This document shows, one piece after another, positions 41,130-53,890 of a stretch of 64,000 nucleotides of DNA. The position numbers were made by a program, and so were the translations under genes. Origin of the DNA: Deinococcus indicus (GTDB lineage: Bacteria > Deinococcota > Deinococci > Deinococcales > Deinococcaceae); assembly GCF_002198095.1 (NCBI RefSeq), contig NZ_NHMK01000009.1:62001-126000 (forward strand). The letters are read 5' to 3'. How positions within the stretch are numbered: the first letter of the stretch is position 1; every line of letters starts with the position of its first letter. The notes beneath the pieces are model-generated. The model had not been told where the DNA came from. It did not search any database and was given only the letters and a program-made list of their open reading frames with translations.

Positions 41130-41429
41130 CTACTTGCGCCGCCGCAGGAAGCTCAGCCACCCGGCGCGTTCGGGTTGCCGGGCCGGGGCGAAGTCCTCCA
41201 TCCTGATCTCCGCTTCCGGGTGTGGCGCGGCCTCCCAGCCGTACTCGGTGGCGATCAGGCCTCCGAAGCGTCCGGCGGCGTACAGCGCGTGCGTGCGCTC
41301 CTGCTCCTCGGTGACGGCGCGCGGGTCGGCCAGCGCCTGCAGCATCGCCTGAAGGCTCTCGTCGTCGCACTGCCACGCGCCCTGCGTGAACACCGCTTCC
41401 TTACCGTAAACGCGAATCCTGGCCGACAT
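41130..41429 (-). CDS. Small hypothetical protein, 99 aa
   Basis: Starts MSARIRVYGKEAVFTQGAWQ with a strong Shine-Dalgarno (GAGGAG, 5 nt before the ATG), which rules out the longer frame to 41639 that would translate repeat copy 5. The product is cytoplasmic, mixed charge, and ends in a basic FLRRRK. No domain is recognised. It lies between the exported hypothetical gene (same strand, 45 bp gap) and repeat copy 5. Confidence 0.65.
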   Translation of the reverse strand: MSARIRVYGKEAVFTQGAWQCDDESLQAMLQALADPRAVTEEQERTHALYAAGRFGGLIATEYGWEAAPHPEAEIRMEDFAPARQPERAGWLSFLRRRK

Positions 41430-41518
41430 GCACTCCTCGCAACGTGACGGGGCCGGGGTCCCGCCGTTCAGTTGTCTTGACCCGCCCAGCATAGCGCACG
41501 CCGGGCCGCGACCTGCGA

Positions 41519-41651
41519 TACGGATTCCGTTTGTTTCGCTGACAATCCGGTAAAGTTCCGGATTGTCACCTCCACGTCCGGAACCCGGTTCTCTCCTACT
41601 CGCATCCGCTCGGACTGAACGGCTTACAAGGCCGTTCAATCGGAGTCCGTA
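41519..41651 (-). repeat. Stop-codon-associated repeat, copy 5
   Basis: 133 bp from TACGGATTCCGTTTGTTTCG to CGGAGTCCGTA, reverse orientation. Flanks are CGA (41516-41518) and TGA (41652-41654), one mismatch. It lies between plsY and the 99-residue gene and touches no stop codon. Confidence 0.85.
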
Positions 41652-41682
41652 TGAGGTGCGCGCGGCCCGGCGTGCGTGAGGC

Positions 41683-42279
<597 letters not shown>

Positions 42280-42285
42280 AGTTGC

Positions 42286-42291
42286 ATTCTA
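42286..42291 (-). promoter_or_regulatory. -10 box of plsY (leaderless type)
   Basis: TAGAAT on the minus strand, 6 nt before the GTG at 42279. Confidence 0.5.
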
Positions 42292-42349
42292 GGGCATCGG
42301 CGGGCCGCGCATCCCTGCGGGCCGGACGGCATACGGCCCGGCCCCAGAT

Positions 42350-42478
<129 letters not shown>

Positions 42479-42727
42479 GCCAGAATCAGAGCGTCGCAGT
42501 CGGCCCCAGGCCTGCTCCGGCGCTCTGTTCATTGCTTCCGTCCTGTCCTGCCCCTGGCCCCCGCGCCGGGGGTTTTTCATTCGCCGGAAATCTTGAACTG
42601 CGGGGACTGGTTTCAGGCCGGCGGGGTGACGTATGGTGCCGCTTGCACCTACAACTTCAGTTTCCGGCCGGCGCGCCGTTGCCCGGCCCCATCTGCCGCG
42701 TCCCGCTCTGCCCGGAGGAAATCCCGT

Positions 42728-44020
42728 ATGCCCAGATCGTTCCTGTCGTCTGCCCGTCTGCCTGCCGCCCTGATCCTGAGTGCCGCGCTGGCGGCCTGCT
42801 CGTCCGCTCCGCAGCCGCAACTGGCGGCCACCGCTGGCCTCCCGGCGGGGTTCAGTGAGGCGCAGACGGCGCTGCTGGCCGAGGGAAGCGGCCGGGGCGG
42901 CGCCCTGAGCGCGCAGGCGGCCGCGTGCCCCACGGCGCTGGCCCTGCCGTTCGGGCAGAGCGGCCTGGATACCGGCGTGTACTGGTACGCCAGGGGCGAG
43001 AGCGGCAGCCCCGGCGGGGTGGGCTGCAAGGCCCGCGCGGACGGCGCGGCGATCAGCGGGTACTACGACCCGGCGAAGCCCGTGATGCTGTTCGTGCACG
43101 GCTGGCAGGACGGCAGCACGGTGGCGGGCGTGCGCGACAACTTCTACTTCAGTGACGGCAACCTGAATGTCGCGGACGCCTGGATCAATGCCGGGTGGAA
43201 CGTGGCGCTGTTCCACTGGACGCAACTGGCCGACGACGAGGGCACCGTCAGCGTGCCGTACCACTCTCAGGCGAAGATCTGGACGGCCGGGTACTCGTAC
43301 CGCGACACGCTGGGCCGCACGCAGAACATCGGCATGCGCTACCGCACCCCGACCGGCGCGTACTCGGTGACGGGCGCCCCCACCGTCAGCGCCGGGCAGC
43401 TGTTCTACAACGCCTACCGCAGCGCCCTGAGCCAGTGGACGTACAGCGGCGCCGAGGGCGTGCGCGTCATGGGGCACTCGCTGGGCGCGCAGATGGCCCT
43501 CGCCATGACCGAAAAAGCCTACGCCGACGCTGGCCTGAGCGCCGCGAAACGCCCCCGGCGCGTGATCCTGGCCGACCCGTTCTGGTCGCCCGCCAGCGCC
43601 GCCTACGGCCACTCGTACGCCTACCTGAGCCCCGACGCGAACCCCGCCGCCCGCAGCGCCCGCATCGCGCAGACCCTGAAAAGCAGCGGCGTGGCCGTCG
43701 AGTGGATCAAGTCCAGCCGCCTGCTGGACCTGGGCGGCGACAACAACCTGAACATGGCTAAATTCATCAGCCGTACCGAGGTCTTCCCGGACTACGTGTT
43801 CGACCTGAACCCCGCCAGCGGACTGGCCCGCAAGCACGGCGCCGCGCCCCGCTGGTACCTCTGGAGCCGCTCGTTCGCCGCGAACGGGGCCGTCAGCGCC
43901 GCGAACACCCAGTCGGTCGCCGTGACCCGCATGAACAGCGGCGTGCGCTACGACCAGAACGGCGGCAAGAGTAGCGCCACGCCCGGCGACGACACCTTCG
44001 TCAGCGCCGCCAATCCCTGA
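42728..44020 (+). CDS. Lipase-like alpha/beta-hydrolase lipoprotein
   Basis: A 430-residue lipoprotein (ARLPAALILSAALAACSS, Cys about 22). The hydrolase core is KPVMLFVHGWQDGSTVAGV (oxyanion His-Gly), VRVMGHSLGAQMALAMTEKA (GHSLG nucleophile elbow) and ILADPFWSPASA (likely acid). GGAGGAA lies 7 nt before the ATG. The 249-bp gap between the tRNA and this gene shows nothing else recognisable. The substrate could be a lipid or a polymer ester; no lid or cofactor domain is seen. It ends at a long hairpin shared with the convergent MFS gene. Confidence 0.8.
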   Translation: MPRSFLSSARLPAALILSAALAACSSAPQPQLAATAGLPAGFSEAQTALLAEGSGRGGALSAQAAACPTALALPFGQSGLDTGVYWYARGESGSPGGVGCKARADGAAISGYYDPAKPVMLFVHGWQDGSTVAGVRDNFYFSDGNLNVADAWINAGWNVALFHWTQLADDEGTVSVPYHSQAKIWTAGYSYRDTLGRTQNIGMRYRTPTGAYSVTGAPTVSAGQLFYNAYRSALSQWTYSGAEGVRVMGHSLGAQMALAMTEKAYADAGLSAAKRPRRVILADPFWSPASAAYGHSYAYLSPDANPAARSARIAQTLKSSGVAVEWIKSSRLLDLGGDNNLNMAKFISRTEVFPDYVFDLNPASGLARKHGAAPRWYLWSRSFAANGAVSAANTQSVAVTRMNSGVRYDQNGGKSSATPGDDTFVSAANP

Positions 44021-44031
44021 CCAGCGGCCTC

Positions 44032-44077
44032 TGACCGGTGGGGGAGAGGCGTGCCGCACACCTCCCCCCACCGGTCA
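44032..44077. terminator. Bidirectional terminator between the lipase and MFS genes
   Basis: TGACCGGTGGGGG pairs with CCCCCACCGGTCA around a G-rich loop. Both convergent genes stop within 12 bp of it. Confidence 0.8.
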
Positions 44078-44081
44078 CGGG

Positions 44082-45272
<1,191 letters not shown>

Positions 45273-45315
45273 GCCGGCATGATGACAGCCCCGCGCCGCT
45301 CACGCCGCGCACCAC

Positions 45316-45741
45316 TCACGCCTCGCCCTGCGCCTGCCAGCGGGCCTGCACCGCGCCGCGCAGGTACGTGGCGGCGTCCTCGGTGCTGGCTCCGGGCGTG
45401 AATACGCGCCCCACGCCCAGTTCCGCCAGGGTCGGCAGGTCCTGATCGGGGATGATGCCGCCCCCGAACACGATGATGTCCTGCGCGTCCTGCTCGCGCA
45501 GCAGGGTCATGACCTCCCGGAAGTAGTGCATGTGCGCGCCGGACAGCACGCTCAGGCCGATGGCGTCCACGTCCTCCTGCACGGCGGCGTTCACGATCAT
45601 CTCGGCCGTCTGGCGCAGGCCGGTGTAGATGACCTCCATGCCCGCGTCCCGCAGGGCGCGCGCCACGACCTTCGCGCCACGGTCGTGGCCGTCCATGCCG
45701 GGTTTGGCGATCAGTACTCGAATTCGGCGGTCCTGTGTCAT
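45316..45741 (-). CDS. Methylmalonyl-CoA mutase, cobalamin-binding subunit
   Basis: A 141-residue stand-alone B12-binding domain. The start [20 protein letters not shown] contains DxHxxG, whose His replaces the lower ligand of cobalamin; [20 protein letters not shown] and [20 protein letters not shown] complete the Rossmann-like fold. In bacteria with a split mutase this pairs with a separate catalytic subunit, not found here. AGGAGGA lies 6 nt before the ATG, which sets the start against a longer frame to 45864. Monocistronic, 43 bp before the MFS gene's start on the same strand. Confidence 0.93.
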   Translation of the reverse strand: MTQDRRIRVLIAKPGMDGHDRGAKVVARALRDAGMEVIYTGLRQTAEMIVNAAVQEDVDAIGLSVLSGAHMHYFREVMTLLREQDAQDIIVFGGGIIPDQDLPTLAELGVGRVFTPGASTEDAATYLRGAVQARWQAQGEA

Positions 45742-45956
45742 GTGGTTCCTCCTGCCCCCGTCTCGGCTGACCGGGCGGCGCACTCTTGCATTCAGAGGGG
45801 CCGGAGGACGGTTCGCGCCGCACCTCCCGGACCCTAACGGGCGTTTGGTTGCCATTCTACGCACCGCCGCGCCCGACTGTCCCGCCCTGCCGTCTGGAGC
45901 GCCCGTCGTGACCGGTCGTCACGCGCCCATCAGGAACGCGGTGTACAACCCTTCTC

Positions 45957-47171
45957 ATGAGCGCCCTGCTGCCCCTGACCCTGGCCGTGCTGACCTCGCT
46001 GCCCACGCCCACGCCATCCGCACCGGGTCCAGCCACGCCCAGCCCCGCGCTGGTCGGGACGACCTGGGTGTTGCAGACCGTGCAGCCCGCCGGCCGCGCG
46101 CCCATCACGCCCGGCGCGCGCCTGACCCGCCCCACCCTGACCCTGACCGCCCCCACCCTGAGCGGCAGCGGCGCCGAACTGACCCTGGGCGGCAGTACCG
46201 GATGCAGCCCCCTGAGCGGCGCGGCCCGCCTGGGCACCGCCGGCCCGCTGAAAACGGCCACGCTGCTGCTGCGCGGCGTGCAGGGCGGTAGCAGTCAGAC
46301 CTGCACCGACGCCGCCCTGAGCCTGCGCGAGGACTACCTGAACCTGCTGCGCGCCACCACCCGCTACGCCCTGAGCGGCGACACCCTGACCCTGAGCGCC
46401 GGGAAGGGCCGCCTGACCTTCCGCGCGACCACCGGAGACCGCCTGAACACCACCCTGAACGGCGCCTGGACCGTCACGCGCCTGAACGCCGCAGGGCGCG
46501 ACCTGCCCATCAGCGGCCTGCTGAATGTCAGCTTCGACGGGCCGAAAGTGACGCTGGGCGGCGTGGTCGGCTGCAACGCCCTGCGCGGCACCGGGGCGCT
46601 GCTGGACAGCCCGGCGCGCGTGACCTTCGGGCCGGTCAGTTCGACCCGCATGGCCTGCACGCCCACCCAGGCGCAGGCGGAAACCGCCCTGACCGGCCTG
46701 CTGCGCGCCCCGCTGACCGTCACGCAGGCGGGCAGCACCCTGACCCTCAGCGGCGCGGTCGGCACCCTGACCCTCACGCGCGGCCCCCAGTCCACCGCGA
46801 CCCCGGCGCCCACCCCGGTCATGCCCGACCCGGCCGCCACGTACACCCTGACCCGCGTGAACGGCGCGCCCGCGCCCGCCACCGCCCGGCCCGTCAGCCT
46901 GACCTTCCGGGACGGGCGGGTGGGCGGCGTGGACGGCTGCAACAACGTGGGCGCGCCCTACGCCCTGCGCGGCACTCTACTGAGCCTGACCGGCCCGGCC
47001 TTCACGACCCGCATCGCCTGCCCGGAAACCGGCGTGAACCTGATCGGCCTGCTGGACCGCGCACCCACCCTGACCGTGCAGGGCGCCGCCGGACGCGGGC
47101 AGACCCTGACCCTGACGGTGGACGCCACCCCCGACGCGCCCGCCGAACGCTGGGAATTCCAGGCCCGCTGA
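45957..47171 (+). CDS. Exported protein with three META (HslJ-like) domains
   Basis: A 404-residue protein with a weak signal (SALLPLTLAVLTSLPTPTPS) and three repeats of the META/HslJ fold. Each has a glycine-cysteine turn (GSTGCSPLSG, GVVGCNALRG, GVDGCNNVGA) and later a second cysteine (SQTCTDAAL, TRMACTPTQ, TRIACPETG), so each probably carries one disulfide. Pro-rich linkers separate them (ATPAPTPVMPDP). TACAAC lies 7 nt before the ATG. HslJ-type domains are linked to stress or drug tolerance in some bacteria; the role here is unknown. It ends in a strong hairpin. Confidence 0.78.
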   Translation: MSALLPLTLAVLTSLPTPTPSAPGPATPSPALVGTTWVLQTVQPAGRAPITPGARLTRPTLTLTAPTLSGSGAELTLGGSTGCSPLSGAARLGTAGPLKTATLLLRGVQGGSSQTCTDAALSLREDYLNLLRATTRYALSGDTLTLSAGKGRLTFRATTGDRLNTTLNGAWTVTRLNAAGRDLPISGLLNVSFDGPKVTLGGVVGCNALRGTGALLDSPARVTFGPVSSTRMACTPTQAQAETALTGLLRAPLTVTQAGSTLTLSGAVGTLTLTRGPQSTATPAPTPVMPDPAATYTLTRVNGAPAPATARPVSLTFRDGRVGGVDGCNNVGAPYALRGTLLSLTGPAFTTRIACPETGVNLIGLLDRAPTLTVQGAAGRGQTLTLTVDATPDAPAERWEFQAR

Positions 47172-47192
47172 AGGTAAGCCTGACGCACACAG

Positions 47193-47227
47193 AAGGGCGG
47201 CACTCCACATCTGGAAGTGCCGCCCTT
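47193..47227. terminator. Bidirectional terminator after the META protein gene
   Basis: AAGGGCGGCACT pairs with AGTGCCGCCCTT (12 bp, perfect), between convergent genes, with TTGATGTTG after it on the plus strand. Confidence 0.8.
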
Positions 47228-47242
47228 GATGTTGTACGGCGT

Positions 47243-47592
47243 TCAGCGGGCCAGCAGCACCGCCAGCGCTGCCAGCGCGGCCGGGACCGTCTGGATGAAC
47301 AGGATGCGGCGGTTCGCGGTCGCCGCGCCGTACAGGCCCGCGACCGCCACGCACGCCAGGAAGAACAGCTGAATCGCCGCCGAGCCGGTGACCAGACCCC
47401 AGATCAGCCCAGCTGCCAGGAAGCCGTTGTACAGGCCCTGGTTGCCCGCCATGACGCGCGTCGTCGCCGCGAGTTCCGGCGTGGTCCCGAAGGCCTTCAT
47501 GGCGCGCGGGGTGGTCCACAGGAACATCTCCAGCACCAGGATGTACACGTGCAGCAGGGCGATCAGGCCCACCAGCGCGGCGGCGAGCAGGG

Positions 47593-47596
<4 letters not shown>
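47243..47596 (-). CDS. DUF1304 membrane protein
   Basis: A 117-residue protein with four membrane helices. LLHVYILVLEMFLWTTPRAM, the NQGLYNGFLAAGLIWGL segment and YGAATANRRILFIQTVPAAL are characteristic of DUF1304, a family of small membrane proteins of unknown function. It overlaps gltX by four bases on the same strand and is therefore translated after it, but no functional link to tRNA charging is known. Confidence 0.85.
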
Positions 47597-49014
<1,418 letters not shown>

Positions 49015-49021
49015 GACGCAC

Positions 49022-49027
49022 AGCATA
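49022..49027 (-). promoter_or_regulatory. -10 box of gltX (leaderless type)
   Basis: TATGCT on the minus strand, 7 nt before the ATG at 49014. Confidence 0.55.
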
Positions 49028-49123
49028 CGAGGCGGCGGGGCGTTCCTGCCTTCCCACCCGTCCCGCCCTGCCCGTCCCGCCCTGTCCGCGCCGCCCGCCC
49101 GGCCCCCCCCGGCTGCCAGGGCC

Positions 49124-49129
49124 TATGCT
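49124..49129 (+). promoter_or_regulatory. -10 box of the flavin reductase gene (leaderless type)
   Basis: TATGCT, 8 nt before the ATG at 49138. Confidence 0.5.
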
Positions 49130-49137
49130 GCCAGGGC

Positions 49138-49731
49138 ATGTCCCCGCACCCCGACCCGTCCCCGACCGATCACCCGGCCCCTGCCACGCGCCTGACGCAG
49201 ACCACCACCCGCCTCTTCGGCTACTACCCCGGCACGGTCGCGCTGGTCACGGCCGCGCACGCCGGCACGCGCAACGTCATGGCCGCCGGCTGGCACACCG
49301 CCCTGAGCGAGACGCCGCCCCTGTACGGCGTGTCGCTGGGCCGCGAACGCGCCACGTACCCGCTGATCCGCGCGTCCGGGGCGTTCGGCGTGAACTTCCT
49401 GCCGCTGGCCCGCGCGGACGCCATCCACGGCAGCGGCCTGCACAGCGCCCACGACGGCACCGACAAGCACGCCCTGCTGAACCTGCCCACCCTGAGCGAG
49501 CAACCCCTGGCGCTGAGCGGCGCGTACCTGCACTACACCTGCCGGGTCACGCAGGTCATCCCGGTCGGGGATCACGACCTGATCGTCGGGCACGTGCAGG
49601 AGGTCCGCTTCGACCCGGACGCCTTCGACCCGCGCGGCCTGCTCGCCGCCCCGCCCGCCCTGTACCTGGGCCGCAGCCTGTACGCCACCCTGGGCGCCGA
49701 CCGGCTGGACGCCCGCCCAGACGGGCTGTAA
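49138..49731 (+). CDS. Flavin reductase-like FMN-binding protein
   Basis: A 197-residue protein of the flavin reductase-like split-barrel family. YPGTVALVTAAHAGTRNVMA, AGWHTALSETPPLYGVSLGR and GAFGVNFLPLARADAIHGSG match the FMN-binding parts; the C-terminal GDHDLIVGHVQEVRFDPDAF is the usual closing strand pair. Members reduce flavins or act as small NAD(P)H oxidoreductases. The TAA stop (49729-49731) is the left flank of repeat copy 6, where most copies have TGA. Confidence 0.85.
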   Translation: MSPHPDPSPTDHPAPATRLTQTTTRLFGYYPGTVALVTAAHAGTRNVMAAGWHTALSETPPLYGVSLGRERATYPLIRASGAFGVNFLPLARADAIHGSGLHSAHDGTDKHALLNLPTLSEQPLALSGAYLHYTCRVTQVIPVGDHDLIVGHVQEVRFDPDAFDPRGLLAAPPALYLGRSLYATLGADRLDARPDGL

Positions 49732-49865
49732 TACGGACTCCGATTGAAAGGGCTGCAAAGACCCTTCAATCCGAGCGGATGCGAGTAGGAGGGAAACGGG
49801 TTCCGGACGTGGAGCCGGCAATCCGGCGAAGTTCCGGATTGTTGGCGAAACAACCGGAATCCGTA
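49732..49865 (+). repeat. Stop-codon-associated repeat, copy 6
   Basis: 134 bp from TACGGACTCCGATTGAAAGG to ACCGGAATCCGTA. Flanks are TAA (49729-49731, the flavin reductase stop) and TGA (49866-49868), both TNA. Closely similar to copy 4. Confidence 0.88.
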
Positions 49866-49910
49866 TGACGAACCTCACACTCGCCGACACCGCCCTGACG
49901 CGCCTCCCCG

Positions 49911-50567
49911 ATGGTCAGGGGCGTGAACCGCTCCGCTCGCCAGTCCGTCCGTCTCGTCCAGGCCCTGCTGCCGCTGCTGCTGACCGGCGCCGCGCACGCC
50001 GCCGCGTTCAGCGTGGGCGGCGAGATCCGCAACCCCACCGCGACCCGCCCGCTGGGCAGCGGGGAACTGCGCGTCCTGATGACCAACCTGGGCGGCGGCT
50101 GGCTGCTGGGCATGGGCCCCCTGACCGGCACGCGCTTCAACGTCGTGGTGCCCGGCACCTTCCAGCCGCCCGTGCAGCCCCTGGATGTCTGCCCCGGCGT
50201 GAAGGTCACGCCCGCCGGGGCACGCACGTACACCGCCGAGACCCTGCTGCTCTTCAATCCCGCCACGAACGCAGTCGCCACGCTCGTGCAGGGCGACGCG
50301 CCCACCGACCCCACCGAGCGCGGCCAGTGGATCTACAGTGACCGCACCGTCACCCTGAGCGGCCGCTGCGCCGGCCTGAACACCTACTACGCCCTGACCC
50401 TGCGGCCCGGCTGGACCGGCGTGACGACCGAGAGCCGCGACGGACGCTTCGAGATCCGCAACGCCCGCCGCAACCTGCCGTACTGGGTGCAGCCGGTCCT
50501 GAGCACCGCCGCGCGCCAGACCTTCCCGGCGCTGTTCAGCGGGCAGCGCAGCGCCTTCAACCGCTGA
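49911..50567 (+). CDS. Exported hypothetical protein
   Basis: A 218-residue protein with a signal peptide (SVRLVQALLPLLLTGAAHAA, cleavage about AHA-AA). The start may be ATG 49911 or the in-frame GTG 49923. The mature part (FSVGGEIRNPTATRPLGSGE, ... GQWIYSDRTVTLSGRCAGLN) looks beta-rich with two cysteines. No family is recognised. The TGA stop (50565-50567) is the left flank of repeat copy 7. Confidence 0.65.
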   Translation: MVRGVNRSARQSVRLVQALLPLLLTGAAHAAAFSVGGEIRNPTATRPLGSGELRVLMTNLGGGWLLGMGPLTGTRFNVVVPGTFQPPVQPLDVCPGVKVTPAGARTYTAETLLLFNPATNAVATLVQGDAPTDPTERGQWIYSDRTVTLSGRCAGLNTYYALTLRPGWTGVTTESRDGRFEIRNARRNLPYWVQPVLSTAARQTFPALFSGQRSAFNR

Positions 50568-50725
50568 TACGGACTGCCGGTTGTTTCGACGGCAATCCGG
50601 AAGTTCACCGCCCCTGACGGCTCCACGTCCGGAGGGGCGTTTCTCTCCTGCTCTGCGGTGCAGCTCTACGAGTCGCATCCGCTCGGACCGGGCGGGCTTT
50701 GCAGCCCATTCAATCGGAGTCCGTA
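50568..50725 (-). repeat. Stop-codon-associated repeat, copy 7 (long form)
   Basis: 158 bp from TACGGACTGCCGGTTGTTTC to CGGAGTCCGTA, reverse orientation, flanked by TGA on both sides (50565-50567, a stop codon, and 50726-50728). Shares the extra GGGGCGTTTCTCTCCTGCTC segment with copy 3. Confidence 0.85.
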
Positions 50726-50737
50726 TGAGTGGTTCTG

Positions 50738-52378
<1,641 letters not shown>

Positions 52379-52450
52379 CGTCCCCCGAGGCTAGCGCAGC
52401 CGCGCCCTGCCAATCCCGCCCCGCACCGCTTTTTCGGGGCTGACCGGGGT

Positions 52451-53842
52451 TCAGTGTTCGTCCGGCAGCACCTTCCCCGGATTGAGGATGTTCAGCGGGT
52501 CCAGCAGCGCCTTGACCTCACGCATCAGGTCCAGCGCCTCGCCGTGCTGCGCCCGCAGGAAACGCCGCTTGTGCAGGCCCACGCCATGCTCGCCACTGCA
52601 CGTGCCGCCCACCCGCAACGTCTCGGCCACCATCCGGTCGTACGTGACCCCGATCCGCTCCCAGGTGGCCGCGTCCCCGGCCGGCGCGTGGAACAGCACA
52701 TGAAAATTCCCGTCCCCCACATGCCCCAGCACGCTCGCGTCCAGCCCGGCCTCCCGCAGCCGCTCGTGCGTGAACGCGATCACGCCCGCCAGTTCATGCA
52801 GCGGCACGCACAGGTCGGTGCTCAGGAACACCTCGCCCGGATACAGCGCCTTGAGGGCGTAGAAAGCGCGGTGCCGCGCCTCCCACAACCCCTCCAGTTC
52901 CGCCGCGCCGCGCGCCACCTGCACGTCCCGCGCGCCCGCATCCCGGAACAGCTCCGCGCACAGCGACAGCGCCTCCTCCAGCGCCGCGCCGGACGGCCCG
53001 GTCAGCTCGGCCCACAGGGTCGGCACCTCCGGGAACGCCCGGCCCAGGTGCCGGTTCACGGCCCGCAACCCCTGCGCGTCCATCAGTTCCAGCCGCTCGG
53101 GTTGCAGGGCCGCGCCCATCACCCGCGCCGCCGCGTCCGCCGCCGCCGTCAAGTCCGGGAACGCCCCGCGCAGCGCCGCCCGGTGCGCCGGCAGCGGCCA
53201 CAGCCGCACCGTCAGCTGCGTGATCACCCCCAGCGTGCCCTCCGCGCCCAGGAACAGGTGCCGCAGGTCGTACCCGGCGCTGCTCTTGCGCGCCCGGCTG
53301 CCCAGGCTCAGCACCCGCCCGTCCGCCAGCGCCACCCGCAACGCCAGCACGTTCTCGCGGGTCGTGCCGTACCGCACGGCCGCCGTGCCGCTCGCGTTCG
53401 TGGACGCCATGCCGCCCAGCGTCGCCTCCGCCCCCGGATCCACCGGGAAGAACAACCCGTGCGGCCGCAGCGCCCGGTTCAGCTGCGGGTACGTCACGCC
53501 CGGCTCCACCACCGCCAGAAAGGAAGCCGGGCAGACCTCCACGATGCCCGTCAGGCCGCTCAGGTCCAGGGACACCGCGCCGGGCGGCGGAATCAGCTGC
53601 CCCTCCAGACTGCTGCCCGCCGCGAACGGCACCACCGGAAAGGCGAACCCGCGCGCCAGCGCCAGCAGCTGCACCACGTCGGCCTCGCCCCGCGCGAACA
53701 GCACCGCGCCGGGCCGCGCGAACTCCAGCCCGCTCTCATCGCGGCCGTGCGCGTCCAGCACCGCGCCCGCCGTACTCAGGGCCTCCCCGAACGCTTCCCG
53801 CAACGCCGCGAGCGCCCCCGCCGACAGCTCAGATTCAGGCAT
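52451..53842 (-). CDS. FAD-linked oxidase (GlcD/D-lactate dehydrogenase type)
   Basis: A 463-residue flavoenzyme. The N-terminal FAD_binding_4 domain has FPVVPFAAGSSLEGQLIPPP, GLFFPVDPGAEATLGGMAST and LRHLFLGAEGTLGVITQLTV; the FAD-oxidase C domain ends with VLGHVGDGNFHVLFHAPAGD, TCSGEHGVGLHKRRFL and LDPLNILNPGKVLP. These fit 2-hydroxyacid dehydrogenases such as glycolate oxidase subunit D and D-lactate dehydrogenase. No GlcE/GlcF partners are adjacent, so it may act alone. It lies between mutS and mutL on the same strand; a link to mismatch repair is not expected. CATAGT is 5 nt before the ATG. Confidence 0.88.
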   Translation of the reverse strand: MPESELSAGALAALREAFGEALSTAGAVLDAHGRDESGLEFARPGAVLFARGEADVVQLLALARGFAFPVVPFAAGSSLEGQLIPPPGAVSLDLSGLTGIVEVCPASFLAVVEPGVTYPQLNRALRPHGLFFPVDPGAEATLGGMASTNASGTAAVRYGTTRENVLALRVALADGRVLSLGSRARKSSAGYDLRHLFLGAEGTLGVITQLTVRLWPLPAHRAALRGAFPDLTAAADAAARVMGAALQPERLELMDAQGLRAVNRHLGRAFPEVPTLWAELTGPSGAALEEALSLCAELFRDAGARDVQVARGAAELEGLWEARHRAFYALKALYPGEVFLSTDLCVPLHELAGVIAFTHERLREAGLDASVLGHVGDGNFHVLFHAPAGDAATWERIGVTYDRMVAETLRVGGTCSGEHGVGLHKRRFLRAQHGEALDLMREVKALLDPLNILNPGKVLPDEH

Positions 53843-53890
53843 GCCCCACTATGCCGCGCCTGCGCCCCGCGGGCAGGCAGGTCTGGTCGG

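Noticed and set aside
49865..50341. A 158-codon frame starting at the end of repeat copy 6
   Set aside because: It overlaps the exported hypothetical gene, has no signal or motif, and is Arg/Pro-rich like other shadows.
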